Shown here: positions 25,381 to 35,042 of the stretch, in pieces
Layout: every line of letters starts with the position of its first letter
Position numbering within the stretch: position 1 is the first letter of the stretch
Assembly (NCBI GenBank): GCA_963803155.1
Contig: CAWDMN010000002.1
Coordinates: forward strand, 1-64,000
Length of the DNA stretch: 64,000 nucleotides
Direction: 5' to 3'
Origin: CAWDMN01 sp963803155
GTDB taxonomy: Bacteria; Acidobacteriota; Terriglobia; Versatilivoradales; Versatilivoraceae
Notes under the pieces: generated by a model
What the model was told of the DNA's origin: nothing
Seen by the model: the letters and a program-made list of their open reading frames with translations, nothing else
Database searches by the model: none
Translations under genes and position numbers: made by a program

Positions 25381-28300
25381 ATGAGGAGATTTATCTGGAT
25401 GCAGGCAGGGTTGTTAATGCTTTGTCTACCCCTGCTCTTCTTCCCAGCTTCGGTGTTAGCCCAAACGTCATTGGGCGGCATCAAAGGGCTGGTGCAGGAC
25501 AGCACAGGGGCCGTGGTTCCCGGGCAGGCAATCAAGCTCGTGAATCAAGACACGAATCAGACCCGAACCACCGTCAGCACGGAAGCTGGATTATATTCTT
25601 TCCCCAGCATTGCAGCCGGGAATTATGTAATCCAAGTAGAACGCCAAGGGTTCAAGAAGTTCGAAGGCAAAATGGTATTAAGAGTCGGTCAGGAAGCTTC
25701 GGTAAACATTGGATTGGAAGCCGCCGGTGGCGCTGTAACCGTGGAAGTGAAAGATGAAACACCCGTGGTGGAAACCAGCAGCGCCACGCTCTCCGACATT
25801 AAGGAATCTGAACGAATTCGGACCTTGCCACTGAACGGGCGTGAAATTACCGCGCTTTTTAGTCTGACTCCAGGAGTAACCCGCACTGGGGGTACGCAGG
25901 TAAATGGCCTCCAGACGGGCAGTGTCATGTTCCTAGGGGACGGAGTCAGTATGGAGGACCGTTATGTCGGAGATATCAGCCGCGTCTCTCCCTCCCTGGA
26001 AGGGATTCAGGAATTCAAGATTGAAACCCTGAATTCCACCGCTCAGTATAGTAAACCTGCTACGGTTAGTTTTCTTACCAAATCAGGAACCAATTTAATT
26101 CATGGATCAGCTTTTGAGACTTACCGCAGCAACCGTTTCTATGCGCGAGATCCGTTTTCCACGGGCAAACAACCCCCGCTCCAACGGCGGGAGTTTGGAG
26201 CTTCTGTGGGCGGGCCGGTGTACATCCCGAAGATTTACAACGGGAAAAACAAAACTTTCTTCTTCTTTACCTATGAAGGACTTCGTCAGCCCCAGATGAA
26301 TTTTTCTCTAATGGGTTCACCACCACAATCCATTCGAGACGGAGATTTTTCCAATTATATTCCGTACGGTGAGACTCAAATTTTCAAGATCTACGATCCA
26401 CTGACGACCCGGCTGGATCCCGCCACAGGGACTTATATTCGGGATCAATTCCCCGGCAACATTATTCCCAAGGATCGGATTGCCGGCTTTGCCACGAAAG
26501 CTCTTTCACGCTATCCTCTCCCGACTCGGCCCAATGCCCCGCTGGGTCAGAATTTGGATGTCGTCTTGCCTGCCGGCCAGCAACAGACCAAATACACCGT
26601 CAAAATGGACCAGCAGATGAGCCGGGATACCATCAGCGGCAGTTTCACCTTTTCCGATCAGAACAGAGATAATCCAAGGGGTGGCGCTACCGAGGAGATT
26701 TATTTTGACAAGGTTCAGACCAAAACTTGGCAAGTGACGTTGGCGGATACGCACATTTTCACTCCCACCATTGTCAATGAACTGCGTATCGGCGGAACCC
26801 GCCCGAATGCTTATCGCGGACCGACAATTAAGAATCCAGCCATCGATACTTTTTTGGGGCTGCAGAATGTGACTGGCGATACCGGCTGGCCTTGCCTCTA
26901 TCCATTAACGACTTCCTACAACTCGGAGTTTGGCACCCTGTTTTGGGATGATGACAATCCGCAATTCCAACCGCAGTTTTTTGGCACCTATGCGGACAAT
27001 CTTTCCTGGACGCGGAAAAACCACAACATCAAAATCGGGGGACAGTTCAGGACCATGGCCGTCAATTCCGATGAGCGCGGCCAGCCTCGTGGCTGCTACA
27101 CCTTTGACGCTGACTACACGGCCCTGGCGAAGGATCCGAGCGGCATATTTGCTCCCCAGACGGGATCCGGCTTTGCCGCATTCCTCTTAGGCTACCCGGA
27201 TACGGGCGAGCTGCGCAAGGATAAGGGTTGGTTCTATCATCGTCAGAAGGATTTGGCGGTCTTCATTCAGGACGACTGGAAGGTGACTCCAAGACTGACG
27301 GTCAACCTGGGACTTCGGTACGAATATTACACTCGCTATAAAGAAAAGAACGGCCAAATTTCCAGCTATGATCCAGTCAGCGGCGCCATGGTGACTAATG
27401 GTCCCGTCGCGCAGGCATACCAAGTCAACGCTGCCGCCATTCAAGCTTACGAAAATGCCGGGGTTGTTTTTAAGAGCGCCAGTGAAGCCGGTTTCCCGTC
27501 CGGCTTGCTTGCACCCGACCGCAACGATTTTGCCCCTCGGATCGGAATGGCCTATGCATTGGACAGTAAGGGGACCACTGTCATTCGTGGCGGATATGGA
27601 ATTAGCTATTGGACCATCCCTTTGATTGTGATCCAATCTCCTTCCAGAAAAAATCCTCCTTTCAACTTCACGCGAGTGATGGTGGACTGGCCCTCCTACA
27701 ACTGGAGTGGAGTGGGACAGGCGGAATTCACCGAAACCATACCGCCATATGTGTTGGGAGGCAGCACTCAGGCTTTTGACGATACCAACCTCCGGGTCGG
27801 CATTCCCGTCAACATGGCCCCTTTTGACCCCAACATGAAAGATTCCATGGCTCAGAGTTGGAACGTTACGCTGGAACGTCAACTTTTCTCGAAGACGGGC
27901 TTGCGGCTGAGTTATGTGGGAACGAAGGGGACTAATCTGCTCATCTCTGAACCGATCAACACACCTGCTCCGGCATCTCAAATGCCCGGGGTTGACGGAC
28001 AGCACCGGCGAGCCAATCCAGTCTATAGCGATGTCCAGAGGTTGGAGACTCTCGGCTATTCCATCAGCCACCAATTCCAGGCGGAAGTTAAGCGCAACAT
28101 ATCCCGCGGTTTGACGCTCCAAGGATTCTACGCTTGGAACCGCTCCATCAACACTTCAGACTTTGCTGCGGCCAATTCACAGGGACTGTCAATTTTGGGT
28201 GATCGTCAAAGCGGCATTTCGAGTCAGGCTGATCGAATTCGCTTGGAGCGTAGCACTTCCAGCTCCTATCCTATCCACCAATTATCCTTCAATCTTCTTT

Positions 28301-28776
28301 ACGATTTGCCTTTCGGCCCCAATCAACGCTGGGGGGCCAACACGAACAAAGTCGTATCTAAAATCATTGGAGGATGGCAGATGGCTGCCATCGGAGGAAT
28401 GCGTTCCGGTCTGTTCTTCTCATATGGAAACCGGACCGCCGCAAAAGCCCAAATAAAAGATCCGAATCTCCCCTCAGACCAGCGGACTCTCATGCAGTGG
28501 TTTGACACCACGGCCTTTGTCAATACGGGAGTCGATTATTACACGGCGGGCCGGCCCGGACGCGATAATATCGTAGGGCCTGGCTACAAAAACATGGATT
28601 TCTCTCTCTTTAAGAATACTCGCATTTATGAGAGATTGAATTTACGTCTGACCGTGGACGCCTTCAATGTCTTCAATCATCCCAGCTGGAATTTACCCAA
28701 TGCCAATAGTGGCATTATTTCCAGCATGGCCAGTTCTCCGCGACTCCTCCAGTTTGGGGCGCGTCTCGAATTCTAA
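25381..28776 (+). CDS. TonB-dependent receptor, Oar-like, paralog 1
   Basis: 1131 residues from ATG 25381, with GGGAG upstream. The signal peptide (MRRFIWMQAGLLMLCLPLL...VLAQ) leads to a carboxypeptidase-regulatory domain (~25-115; GLVQDSTGAVVPG, GNYVIQVERQGFKKFEG). The plug follows (~120-250; RIRTLPLNGREITALF, SLTPGVT), then a beta-barrel to the C-terminal LLQFGARLEF with the terminal Phe of outer-membrane proteins. Such receptors import oligosaccharides or export products using TonB energy; ligand unknown. Unlike Bacteroidetes SusC it has no SusD gene beside it. It is followed by a strong terminator and an R1 repeat. The second receptor is a close paralog, and a 75 bp stretch near the 5' end is almost identical between them. 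Confidence 0.95.
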   Translation: MRRFIWMQAGLLMLCLPLLFFPASVLAQTSLGGIKGLVQDSTGAVVPGQAIKLVNQDTNQTRTTVSTEAGLYSFPSIAAGNYVIQVERQGFKKFEGKMVLRVGQEASVNIGLEAAGGAVTVEVKDETPVVETSSATLSDIKESERIRTLPLNGREITALFSLTPGVTRTGGTQVNGLQTGSVMFLGDGVSMEDRYVGDISRVSPSLEGIQEFKIETLNSTAQYSKPATVSFLTKSGTNLIHGSAFETYRSNRFYARDPFSTGKQPPLQRREFGASVGGPVYIPKIYNGKNKTFFFFTYEGLRQPQMNFSLMGSPPQSIRDGDFSNYIPYGETQIFKIYDPLTTRLDPATGTYIRDQFPGNIIPKDRIAGFATKALSRYPLPTRPNAPLGQNLDVVLPAGQQQTKYTVKMDQQMSRDTISGSFTFSDQNRDNPRGGATEEIYFDKVQTKTWQVTLADTHIFTPTIVNELRIGGTRPNAYRGPTIKNPAIDTFLGLQNVTGDTGWPCLYPLTTSYNSEFGTLFWDDDNPQFQPQFFGTYADNLSWTRKNHNIKIGGQFRTMAVNSDERGQPRGCYTFDADYTALAKDPSGIFAPQTGSGFAAFLLGYPDTGELRKDKGWFYHRQKDLAVFIQDDWKVTPRLTVNLGLRYEYYTRYKEKNGQISSYDPVSGAMVTNGPVAQAYQVNAAAIQAYENAGVVFKSASEAGFPSGLLAPDRNDFAPRIGMAYALDSKGTTVIRGGYGISYWTIPLIVIQSPSRKNPPFNFTRVMVDWPSYNWSGVGQAEFTETIPPYVLGGSTQAFDDTNLRVGIPVNMAPFDPNMKDSMAQSWNVTLERQLFSKTGLRLSYVGTKGTNLLISEPINTPAPASQMPGVDGQHRRANPVYSDVQRLETLGYSISHQFQAEVKRNISRGLTLQGFYAWNRSINTSDFAAANSQGLSILGDRQSGISSQADRIRLERSTSSSYPIHQLSFNLLYDLPFGPNQRWGANTNKVVSKIIGGWQMAAIGGMRSGLFFSYGNRTAAKAQIKDPNLPSDQRTLMQWFDTTAFVNTGVDYYTAGRPGRDNIVGPGYKNMDFSLFKNTRIYERLNLRLTVDAFNVFNHPSWNLPNANSGIISSMASSPRLLQFGARLEF

Positions 28777-28793
28777 TTGCTTCCTCATTGCGC

Positions 28794-28833
28794 GGAACCA
28801 TGCCGATCCATTGGGCATGGTTCCTTTTTTTTT
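28794..28833 (+). terminator. Rho-independent terminator of the first TonB receptor
   Basis: An 11-bp perfect stem GGAACCATGCC / GGCATGGTTCC with a 9-nt loop is followed by a run of nine or more T. The stem is the same as that after the second receptor. Confidence 0.9.
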
Positions 28834-28848
28834 GCCCGAAGCTAAGCT

Positions 28849-28957
28849 GTAGCGCAGAGTCGCAGTTTGACTCTGCGGCAGTTGGCTTCGCCTCGTGTAG
28901 GGCAATGCAGCTTCGCGAAAAGCCGCAGACTCGCTGAGAAACGCGAGTCTGCGCTAC
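28849..28957. repeat. R1 double-hairpin repeat, copy 4
   Basis: GTAGCGCAGAGTCGCAGTTT on the left, CGAGTCTGCGCTAC at the right end. It lies directly after the receptor terminator. The remaining gap to 29240 shows no gene. Confidence 0.75.
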
Positions 28958-29240
28958 GGGCTAGTACAAACGCGTCTCGGGATCCAAAGGAAAATTCACG
29001 GCATCTATTGGCAGCATGGATATATCATTCCCCATGTAAGAATAAATGCTTGACCATGGCCAGTCATCCTTATGCTCCAGCGTCTAGAGAAAAAGCCGGC
29101 ACAGACACGTCAAGGGTGCCATGCCACCGACGAACAATTGGGATTGTCCCAATCGCCTTGGGATGGGTGTCGCCATATGTTTCCACGCAACTTCCCCGCG
29201 GTCTCCATTAATTTTTTTTTGAATAAATAGTTAATTTCAC

Positions 29241-29270
29241 TTGACAAGAAACATTTTTTATTGCTAGCCT
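29241..29270 (+). promoter_or_regulatory. Promoter of the second TonB receptor
   Basis: TTGACA (29241-29246), 18-nt spacer, TAGCCT (29265-29270). Upstream (GTTAATTTCA) and downstream (CCATTTTGTTCGCCCTTC) bases match the first receptor, so promoter and leader were duplicated with the gene. Confidence 0.65.
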
Positions 29271-29359
29271 TTTTGCACTGAAAGCTGAATCCATTTTGTT
29301 CGCCCTTCTTGGACAGCAAAGAAACCCCGCACCTTCAATTTTATTTTTGGAGAGGAAAC

Positions 29360-32300
29360 ATGAGGAGATTTATTTGGTTGCAAGCAGGTCTATTATTGCT
29401 TTGTCTGTCTCTGCTCTTCCTCCCGGCTTCCATGATGGCCCAAACATCCTTGGGTGGCATCAGAGGGCTGGTGCAGGACAGCACAGGGGCCGTGGTTCCC
29501 GGGCAGGAAGTCAAGCTCGTGAATCAAGACACGAATCAAACCCGGACCACTGTCAGCACGGAAGCTGGATTGTACACACTTCCCAGCCTGCCGGCCGGCA
29601 ACTACGTTATTAGCGTAGAGCGCTCGGGATTTAAGAAATTTGAAGGAAAGCTGGTTCTGAGGGTTGGACAGGAAGCCACGGTGAACATCGGACTGGTGGC
29701 GACTGGAGGAGCTATTACCGTGGAGGTGAAAGATGAAACACCTGTGGTCGAAACCAGCACCGGCACTTTATCCGATTCCATCGAATCGGAACGGATTAGG
29801 ACGCTCCCGTTGAACGGTCGTGAAATAACCTCCCTCTTTACCTTGAGTCCTGGTGTAACCCAGCAAAACGGGACGCAGGTAAACGGTGTACAAGCGGGTA
29901 GTGTGATGTTCCTCGGGGATGGGGTCAGCATGGAAGATCGATATACCGGGGACGTCAGCCGTGTCCATCCTGCCATGGAAGGGATCCAGGAATTCAGGAT
30001 TGAAACCTTGAGTACTTCAGCTCAATACAGCAAGCCAGCGACGATCAGCTATCTTACAAAATCGGGCACCAATTTGATCCATGGATCGGCATTTGAAACC
30101 TATCGCAGCAACCGCTTCTTTGCCCGCGATCCTTTCTCCCAGAATAAACAGCCACAACTCCAACGAAGGGAGTTCGGTGCTTCGGTGGGCGGGCCGGTTT
30201 TTATTCCCAAGATTTACAATGGGAAAGATAAGACCTTTTTCTTTTTTACGTATGAAGGTTTGCGTCAGCCCCAAATGAATACGTACCACATGATCTCGCC
30301 TCCAGAAAACATCCGGAATGGGGACTTTTCCAATTACATCCCTTTTGGGGAAACCAGCGTCTACAAAATTTACGATCCATTGACAACCCGGCTCGACCCT
30401 GCCACCGGGACTTATATTCGAGATCAATTCCCCGGCAACATCATTCCGGCAGACCGAATCTCTAACATGGCCAAAAAAGCTCTCCCTTACTGGCCTCTCC
30501 CCAATATTGCCGGCGCCGGGCAGGATCAGAACAACCTGGAGACCCACTTGTCCGCCGGCACCATGCGGAACAAGTTTACGGCAAAAATGGACCACCAGAT
30601 GAGTCGGGACACCATCAGTGGGAGCTACTCCTTTATGGATGAGAGCAGAGATAGTCCTAAGGGAAATGGTGTCAGCGAGCTGATTTATTCTAACAAGACC
30701 ACAGCCAAGACTTGGCAGGTGACCTTGGCGGATACCCATATTTTTAGTCCCACCATCGTAAATGAGTTTCGATTTGGTGGCACTCGCCCCAACAGTCGTC
30801 GTGGGCCCACGATCAAAGATCCCGTGATAACCACTCTTTTAGGTCTTCAGAATGCGACCGGAGATTCAGGTTGGCCTTGCCTCTATCCATATACTTATAA
30901 CGAAAATCTTGAGTTTGGCGACTTTTATTTTGATGACGACAATCCCCAGACAGCGCCACAGTTTTTTGGCACTTATGCGGACAACCTGTCATGGACAAAG
31001 AAAAACCACGCCATCAAAATCGGCGGCCAACTCCGAACCGGAGCCTTCAACTCCAACGAAATCGGCCAGCCTCGCGGTTGTTACGAATTCCCAGCGGACT
31101 GGACAGGATTGGCTGGAGACCCCAGTGGCGTCTATGCCCCGGGAACTGGATCGGGCTTTGCCAGCTTCCTGTTAGGCTATCCGTTGGCCGGCGAATTGCG
31201 CACGAACAAAGGCTTTTTTTACCACCGCCAGAAAGACTTGGCCGTCTATTTCCAGGATGATTGGAAAGTTACGCCACGTTTGACCCTGAACCTTGGTTTG
31301 CGCTACGAGTTTTACACTCGTTACAAGGATAAAAACAACCAGATTGCCAGCTACGATCCGGTCACCAAATCCATGGTAACGAGTAGCCCGATTGATCAGT
31401 CCTATTTGGTAAGTCCAGCCGCAATTGCTGCTTACGAGAAAGCTGGCGTAATCTTCAAATCCGCCGACCAAGTGGGTTTTCCCTCAGGTCTTTTAGATCC
31501 GCAACACACTGATTTTGCTCCCCGGGTTGGCTTTGCCTATGCCCTAGACAGCAAGGGAACCACCATCCTTCGAGGTGGTTATGGAATCAGCTATTGGACT
31601 ATCCCATTGATCGGCCTGCAGTCCCGCAGCAGAACGAACCCTCCCTTTGACTACCGCCAATTAATGATAGGTTATCCTCCCTCTTATGACTATTCTGGAG
31701 TTGGGCAGAAGGAGTTTACCGAGACTACTCCTCCCTATGTGCTGGGCGGCGGCACCCTTGCCTTTAGTGATACCTCATTGAGCAATATCGGCATACCCAT
31801 TAGCATGGCTCCCTTTGACCCAAATCTGAAGGATTCCATGGCTCAGAGCTGGAATTTTACATTGGAACGTCAGATCTTTTCAAAAACCGGCTTGCGGCTG
31901 AGTTACGTGGGAACGAGAGGCACCAACCTACAGATGATTGAGCCCATCAATACCGCGGCTCCTGCATCTACTATGCCCGGTGTTTCAACGCAAGCCCGCC
32001 GGGCCGACCCAATTTATGGCGATGTTGGCAGGTTGGAAACTTATGGCTATTCCAACAGCCACCAGCTCCAGGCCGAAGTCAAACGCAACGTCGCTCGTGG
32101 GCTGACGGTACAAGCGTTCTATGCTTGGAACCGCTCGCTTTCCACCACGGAATTTGCTACAGGCGGAGGCTCCACACAGATTTTGGGAGATCGGCAAAGC
32201 GGCATTGCCAGCCAGGCGGACCGGATCCGTGTGGAGTACGCCGTTTCGAGCGCCTACCCCGCCAATCAAATCACCTTCAATTTCCTCTATGATTTGCCTT

Positions 32301-32767
32301 TTGGACCCAACCAGCGCTGGTGCGCTACTTCCAATCCAATTGTTTCCCGGATTATCGGAGGATGGCAGGTTGCGGCATTGGGTGGCTGGCGTTCTGGGAT
32401 GTACTTTTCTTATTCGCAACGGGGAGTAGGATATTCTCAAATCAAGGACCCGAATCTGCCCTCAGATCAGCGAACCCAGAATCTGTGGTTTGACCCGACC
32501 GCCTTTGTCAAATTGGCGGGAGTTGACACTTACACTGCCGGCCGGCCCGCACGGAACAACATCATAGGTCCAGGATTTAAAAATGCAGATTTCTCCCTAT
32601 TCAAGAACACTCGCATTTATGAGAGGTTAAATCTACGTTTAACCGTGGACGCGTTCAATGTGTTCAATCATCCCAGCTGGGGTAATCCCAATGCTACCAC
32701 TGGCAAGATCCAAAGCATGGCCAGTTCCCCGCGCCTATTGCAATTTGGGGCCCGGCTTGAATTCTAA
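29360..32767 (+). CDS. TonB-dependent receptor, Oar-like, paralog 2
   Basis: 1135 residues from ATG 29360 (GGAGAGG just upstream). Same build as paralog 1: signal peptide (MRRFIWLQAGLLLLCLSLLF...MMAQ), carboxypeptidase-regulatory domain, plug with RIRTLPLNGREITSLF and LSPGVT, barrel and terminal LLQFGARLEF. The two proteins are co-linear with few gaps, so they arose by tandem duplication. Differences concentrate in predicted barrel loops (for example around 30480-30560 and 31640-31790), as expected if ligands differ. It has its own promoter and terminator, so the two are probably separately transcribed but co-regulated. Confidence 0.95.
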   Translation: MRRFIWLQAGLLLLCLSLLFLPASMMAQTSLGGIRGLVQDSTGAVVPGQEVKLVNQDTNQTRTTVSTEAGLYTLPSLPAGNYVISVERSGFKKFEGKLVLRVGQEATVNIGLVATGGAITVEVKDETPVVETSTGTLSDSIESERIRTLPLNGREITSLFTLSPGVTQQNGTQVNGVQAGSVMFLGDGVSMEDRYTGDVSRVHPAMEGIQEFRIETLSTSAQYSKPATISYLTKSGTNLIHGSAFETYRSNRFFARDPFSQNKQPQLQRREFGASVGGPVFIPKIYNGKDKTFFFFTYEGLRQPQMNTYHMISPPENIRNGDFSNYIPFGETSVYKIYDPLTTRLDPATGTYIRDQFPGNIIPADRISNMAKKALPYWPLPNIAGAGQDQNNLETHLSAGTMRNKFTAKMDHQMSRDTISGSYSFMDESRDSPKGNGVSELIYSNKTTAKTWQVTLADTHIFSPTIVNEFRFGGTRPNSRRGPTIKDPVITTLLGLQNATGDSGWPCLYPYTYNENLEFGDFYFDDDNPQTAPQFFGTYADNLSWTKKNHAIKIGGQLRTGAFNSNEIGQPRGCYEFPADWTGLAGDPSGVYAPGTGSGFASFLLGYPLAGELRTNKGFFYHRQKDLAVYFQDDWKVTPRLTLNLGLRYEFYTRYKDKNNQIASYDPVTKSMVTSSPIDQSYLVSPAAIAAYEKAGVIFKSADQVGFPSGLLDPQHTDFAPRVGFAYALDSKGTTILRGGYGISYWTIPLIGLQSRSRTNPPFDYRQLMIGYPPSYDYSGVGQKEFTETTPPYVLGGGTLAFSDTSLSNIGIPISMAPFDPNLKDSMAQSWNFTLERQIFSKTGLRLSYVGTRGTNLQMIEPINTAAPASTMPGVSTQARRADPIYGDVGRLETYGYSNSHQLQAEVKRNVARGLTVQAFYAWNRSLSTTEFATGGGSTQILGDRQSGIASQADRIRVEYAVSSAYPANQITFNFLYDLPFGPNQRWCATSNPIVSRIIGGWQVAALGGWRSGMYFSYSQRGVGYSQIKDPNLPSDQRTQNLWFDPTAFVKLAGVDTYTAGRPARNNIIGPGFKNADFSLFKNTRIYERLNLRLTVDAFNVFNHPSWGNPNATTGKIQSMASSPRLLQFGARLEF

Positions 32768-32785
32768 TTGTCTTGTTAGTTTTGT

Positions 32786-32825
32786 GGAACCATGCCAATT
32801 CCTTTGGCATGGTTCCTTTTTTTTT
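32786..32825 (+). terminator. Rho-independent terminator of the second TonB receptor
   Basis: GGAACCATGCCAA / TTTGGCATGGTTCC stem (12-13 bp) with a short loop, then nine T. It is a paralogous copy of the terminator at 28794. Confidence 0.9.
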
Positions 32826-32840
32826 GCCCGAAGCTCGGCC

Positions 32841-32950
32841 GTAGCGCAGAGTCGCATTTTGACTCTGCGGTAGTTTTCTTGGCCTCTGCATCGGACAATG
32901 CATCTCCGCTAAAGGCCGCAGACTCGTTGGAAGGCGCGAGTCTGCGCTAC
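32841..32950. repeat. R1 double-hairpin repeat, copy 5
   Basis: GTAGCGCAGAGTCGCATTTT at 32841 to CGCGAGTCTGCGCTAC at 32950. Its place after the terminator is the same as in copy 4, so it was probably co-duplicated with the receptor or inserted in the same site. Confidence 0.75.
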
Positions 32951-33095
32951 GGCAGCGCTGCCTCTGCTTTGCTGGCTGGTCGCGGAAATTTATATGCCCT
33001 GAAACCTGCTTAAGACTTGATTATAGATTTGTTTCAAGTGTTTAATGATATAGGATGACCTGGATAGTTTTCTCTGTTTCCATACGGAGGTTGTG

Positions 33096-34418
33096 ATGTC
33101 CTTTCTCAATCTAATTCTTCTGTGCGCCGCAATGAGTCCCGCCTCAAGTGTCCCCTTTCATCAATCCGGCTTTGAAGCTCTGGCCGAAGGTGCGCCGGCA
33201 GAGTGGCGTGTCTGGGCGGCTCGGCCGGAAATTGCCCCGCGCACGTTTGTGGACGTCACTCACTCCCGAGGTGAAAGGGGATCCCTTGCCATTTCCGGCA
33301 ATCATAATGCAGCAGCATACGGTGGATGGGAGCGGACTCTGAAGGGGGTGGAAGCCGGCAATTGGTACCGCTTTTCCGCTTACTACCAGGCCGAAGGCCT
33401 TAGCTATGAACCTCTCCAGGCGGTGGCGCGTCTCTGTTGGGAGACCGCTAATGGCGAACCGGCTAGCCGTCCAGATTATCCTTATTCCATTGTGAGGGAA
33501 GGCGGGTGGACCCGCCTCACCCTGGATGCGCAGGCTCCGGAAAAAGCCGGAGGAGTCACGATCCAGTTGTTTCTTCAGAATGCCCCCTCGGCCACTCTGT
33601 GGTGGGATGAAATCGATTTTCGGCCGATTGCCGCGCCGGGAGCGCGCCTTGTGACCGTCGCCTCCATCAACTACCGGCCTGGAAGGAAGACCGGTTCGGC
33701 AGCCGACAACGTCAAATGTTTCATCGATGCCGCGGAGAAGGCCGTGCCCGGAAAAGTCGATGTGATTTTATTTCCGGAAGGCGCCCCGGCCGTCGACACA
33801 GGACTCGAATACGCGGGAGTCGCCGAGCCAATTCCCGGACCCATCATCCGGCAGTTCGGAGAATTGGCGAAAAGGAAGAATGCTTACGTGGTTGCCGGGA
33901 TCTATGAACGCGAAGGAGCCGCCGTCTACAACACCTCGGTACTGATCGACCGACAGGGACAGCTGGCCGGAAAATATCGCAAGGTGTACATCCCTCGGGA
34001 AGAAATTGAAGTGGGCATTACTCCGGGGAGCGAGTACCCGGTATTCGAGACCGACTTCGGCCGCGTCGGAATGATGATCTGCTGGGACTCGGAATATCCG
34101 GAACCAGCGCGTGCCTTGGCACTGAAAGGAGCTGAGCTTATCTTGATGCCGATTTGGGATGGAGAACCCACTCTCGTAAAAGCGCGCGCCATTGAAAATC
34201 ACCTGTTCCTGGTCGAATCCAGCTACGGTTCCCCGACCCAAATCCTGGATCCGGAAGGAAAACAGTTGGCGCTGGCTCCCAAGATCGGAACGGCGGCGGT
34301 GGCTACCATCGATCTGAATCGCCGGTACAAAGATCCATGGCTCGGCGATATGCGCGCTCGGATGATGAAGGAATACCGCGGAGATATCGAGACCCAGCGC
34401 CCCGACTATGCGAAGTAA
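33096..34418 (+). CDS. Exported nitrilase-superfamily hydrolase with N-terminal beta-sandwich
   Basis: 440 residues from ATG 33096, with GGAGG 5 nt upstream. A short signal peptide (FLNLILLCAAMSPASS) is followed by a beta-sandwich resembling carbohydrate-binding modules (~25-175; GSLAISGNHN, WYRFSAYYQ, LWWDEIDFRP). The carbon-nitrogen hydrolase domain (~185-430) has the full triad E228 (FPEG), K296 (KYRKVYIPREE) and C329 (MICWDSEYPE). Nitrilase-family enzymes cleave amides, carbamoyl groups or nitriles; most are cytoplasmic, so an exported one with a sugar-binding-like module is unusual. An acyl-amide on a glycan or peptidoglycan is a possible target, unproven. Alone in its unit. Confidence 0.88.
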   Translation: MSFLNLILLCAAMSPASSVPFHQSGFEALAEGAPAEWRVWAARPEIAPRTFVDVTHSRGERGSLAISGNHNAAAYGGWERTLKGVEAGNWYRFSAYYQAEGLSYEPLQAVARLCWETANGEPASRPDYPYSIVREGGWTRLTLDAQAPEKAGGVTIQLFLQNAPSATLWWDEIDFRPIAAPGARLVTVASINYRPGRKTGSAADNVKCFIDAAEKAVPGKVDVILFPEGAPAVDTGLEYAGVAEPIPGPIIRQFGELAKRKNAYVVAGIYEREGAAVYNTSVLIDRQGQLAGKYRKVYIPREEIEVGITPGSEYPVFETDFGRVGMMICWDSEYPEPARALALKGAELILMPIWDGEPTLVKARAIENHLFLVESSYGSPTQILDPEGKQLALAPKIGTAAVATIDLNRRYKDPWLGDMRARMMKEYRGDIETQRPDYAK

Positions 34419-35042
34419 CTTCTCACGGGTGGAACGGGCGCTCCCGCGCACTTTCACCGCGAAAATGCATCTGGCCTGGCAGTCCTCAAAGGGTGACTTT
34501 GTCATGTTCGCCCGTTTCACCTCTGGGCTTGATTCTGTTCGAGAAAAGGCGCTCTTTTTCCCCATTGCAAAAAAGTTCCTCCAAAATGGTACAACCTACC
34601 CTAAAAAACTTGCATCAGTTTGTTGCAATGAAATATGAACCGTTTTATTTTACCTCTGTGCGGAGAAAGTATTTCATCGACTGTATCTAAACCTATCATA
34701 AAATTAAGCAACAGAAGAAAATACGCTTATTCAGTTCTATATTTGGTTCATTGCAATTGACAAGCAACATGATGGTTTGGTAGGCTGGTGTCATCCACTC
34801 TGACGGGGCAGCAGAAGATAATTTCCCAATTACCGACTCAAAAATCCAACCGATGGAGAGCAGGCGGGAGCACCGATCCGAATTTTTCGGCCATGATTTG
34901 GGTATTTCCCCGAGTTGGATTGCGAACGACCAACCTGATTTACCTCCCCATGGTTAGGGCTCGATTTCACCAGGATCCCACGGCATCCGGACGCACCGGA
35001 TTTTTGAACTCGGTCTTCAATTTAATGAGTCGTGAGGTAATG
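34419..35042. other. 0.62 kb upstream region of the DUF362 gene
   Basis: No gene. A promoter like those of the TonB receptors is at 34757-34786, giving a leader of ~250 nt before ATG 35043. An in-frame extension of the DUF362 gene to 34788 begins right after the -10 box and has no ribosome site, so I treat it as leader. Confidence 0.5.
34757..34786 (+). promoter_or_regulatory. Promoter of the DUF362 gene, like those of the TonB receptors
   Basis: TTGACA (34757-34762), 18-nt spacer beginning AGCAAC, TAGGCT (34781-34786). The receptors have TTGACA, spacer beginning AGAAAC, TAGCCT. Confidence 0.55.

Noticed and set aside
34788..35042. An 85-codon N-terminal extension of the DUF362 gene
   Set aside because: It begins right after the -10 box, has no ribosome site, and would bury the Tat signal inside the protein.
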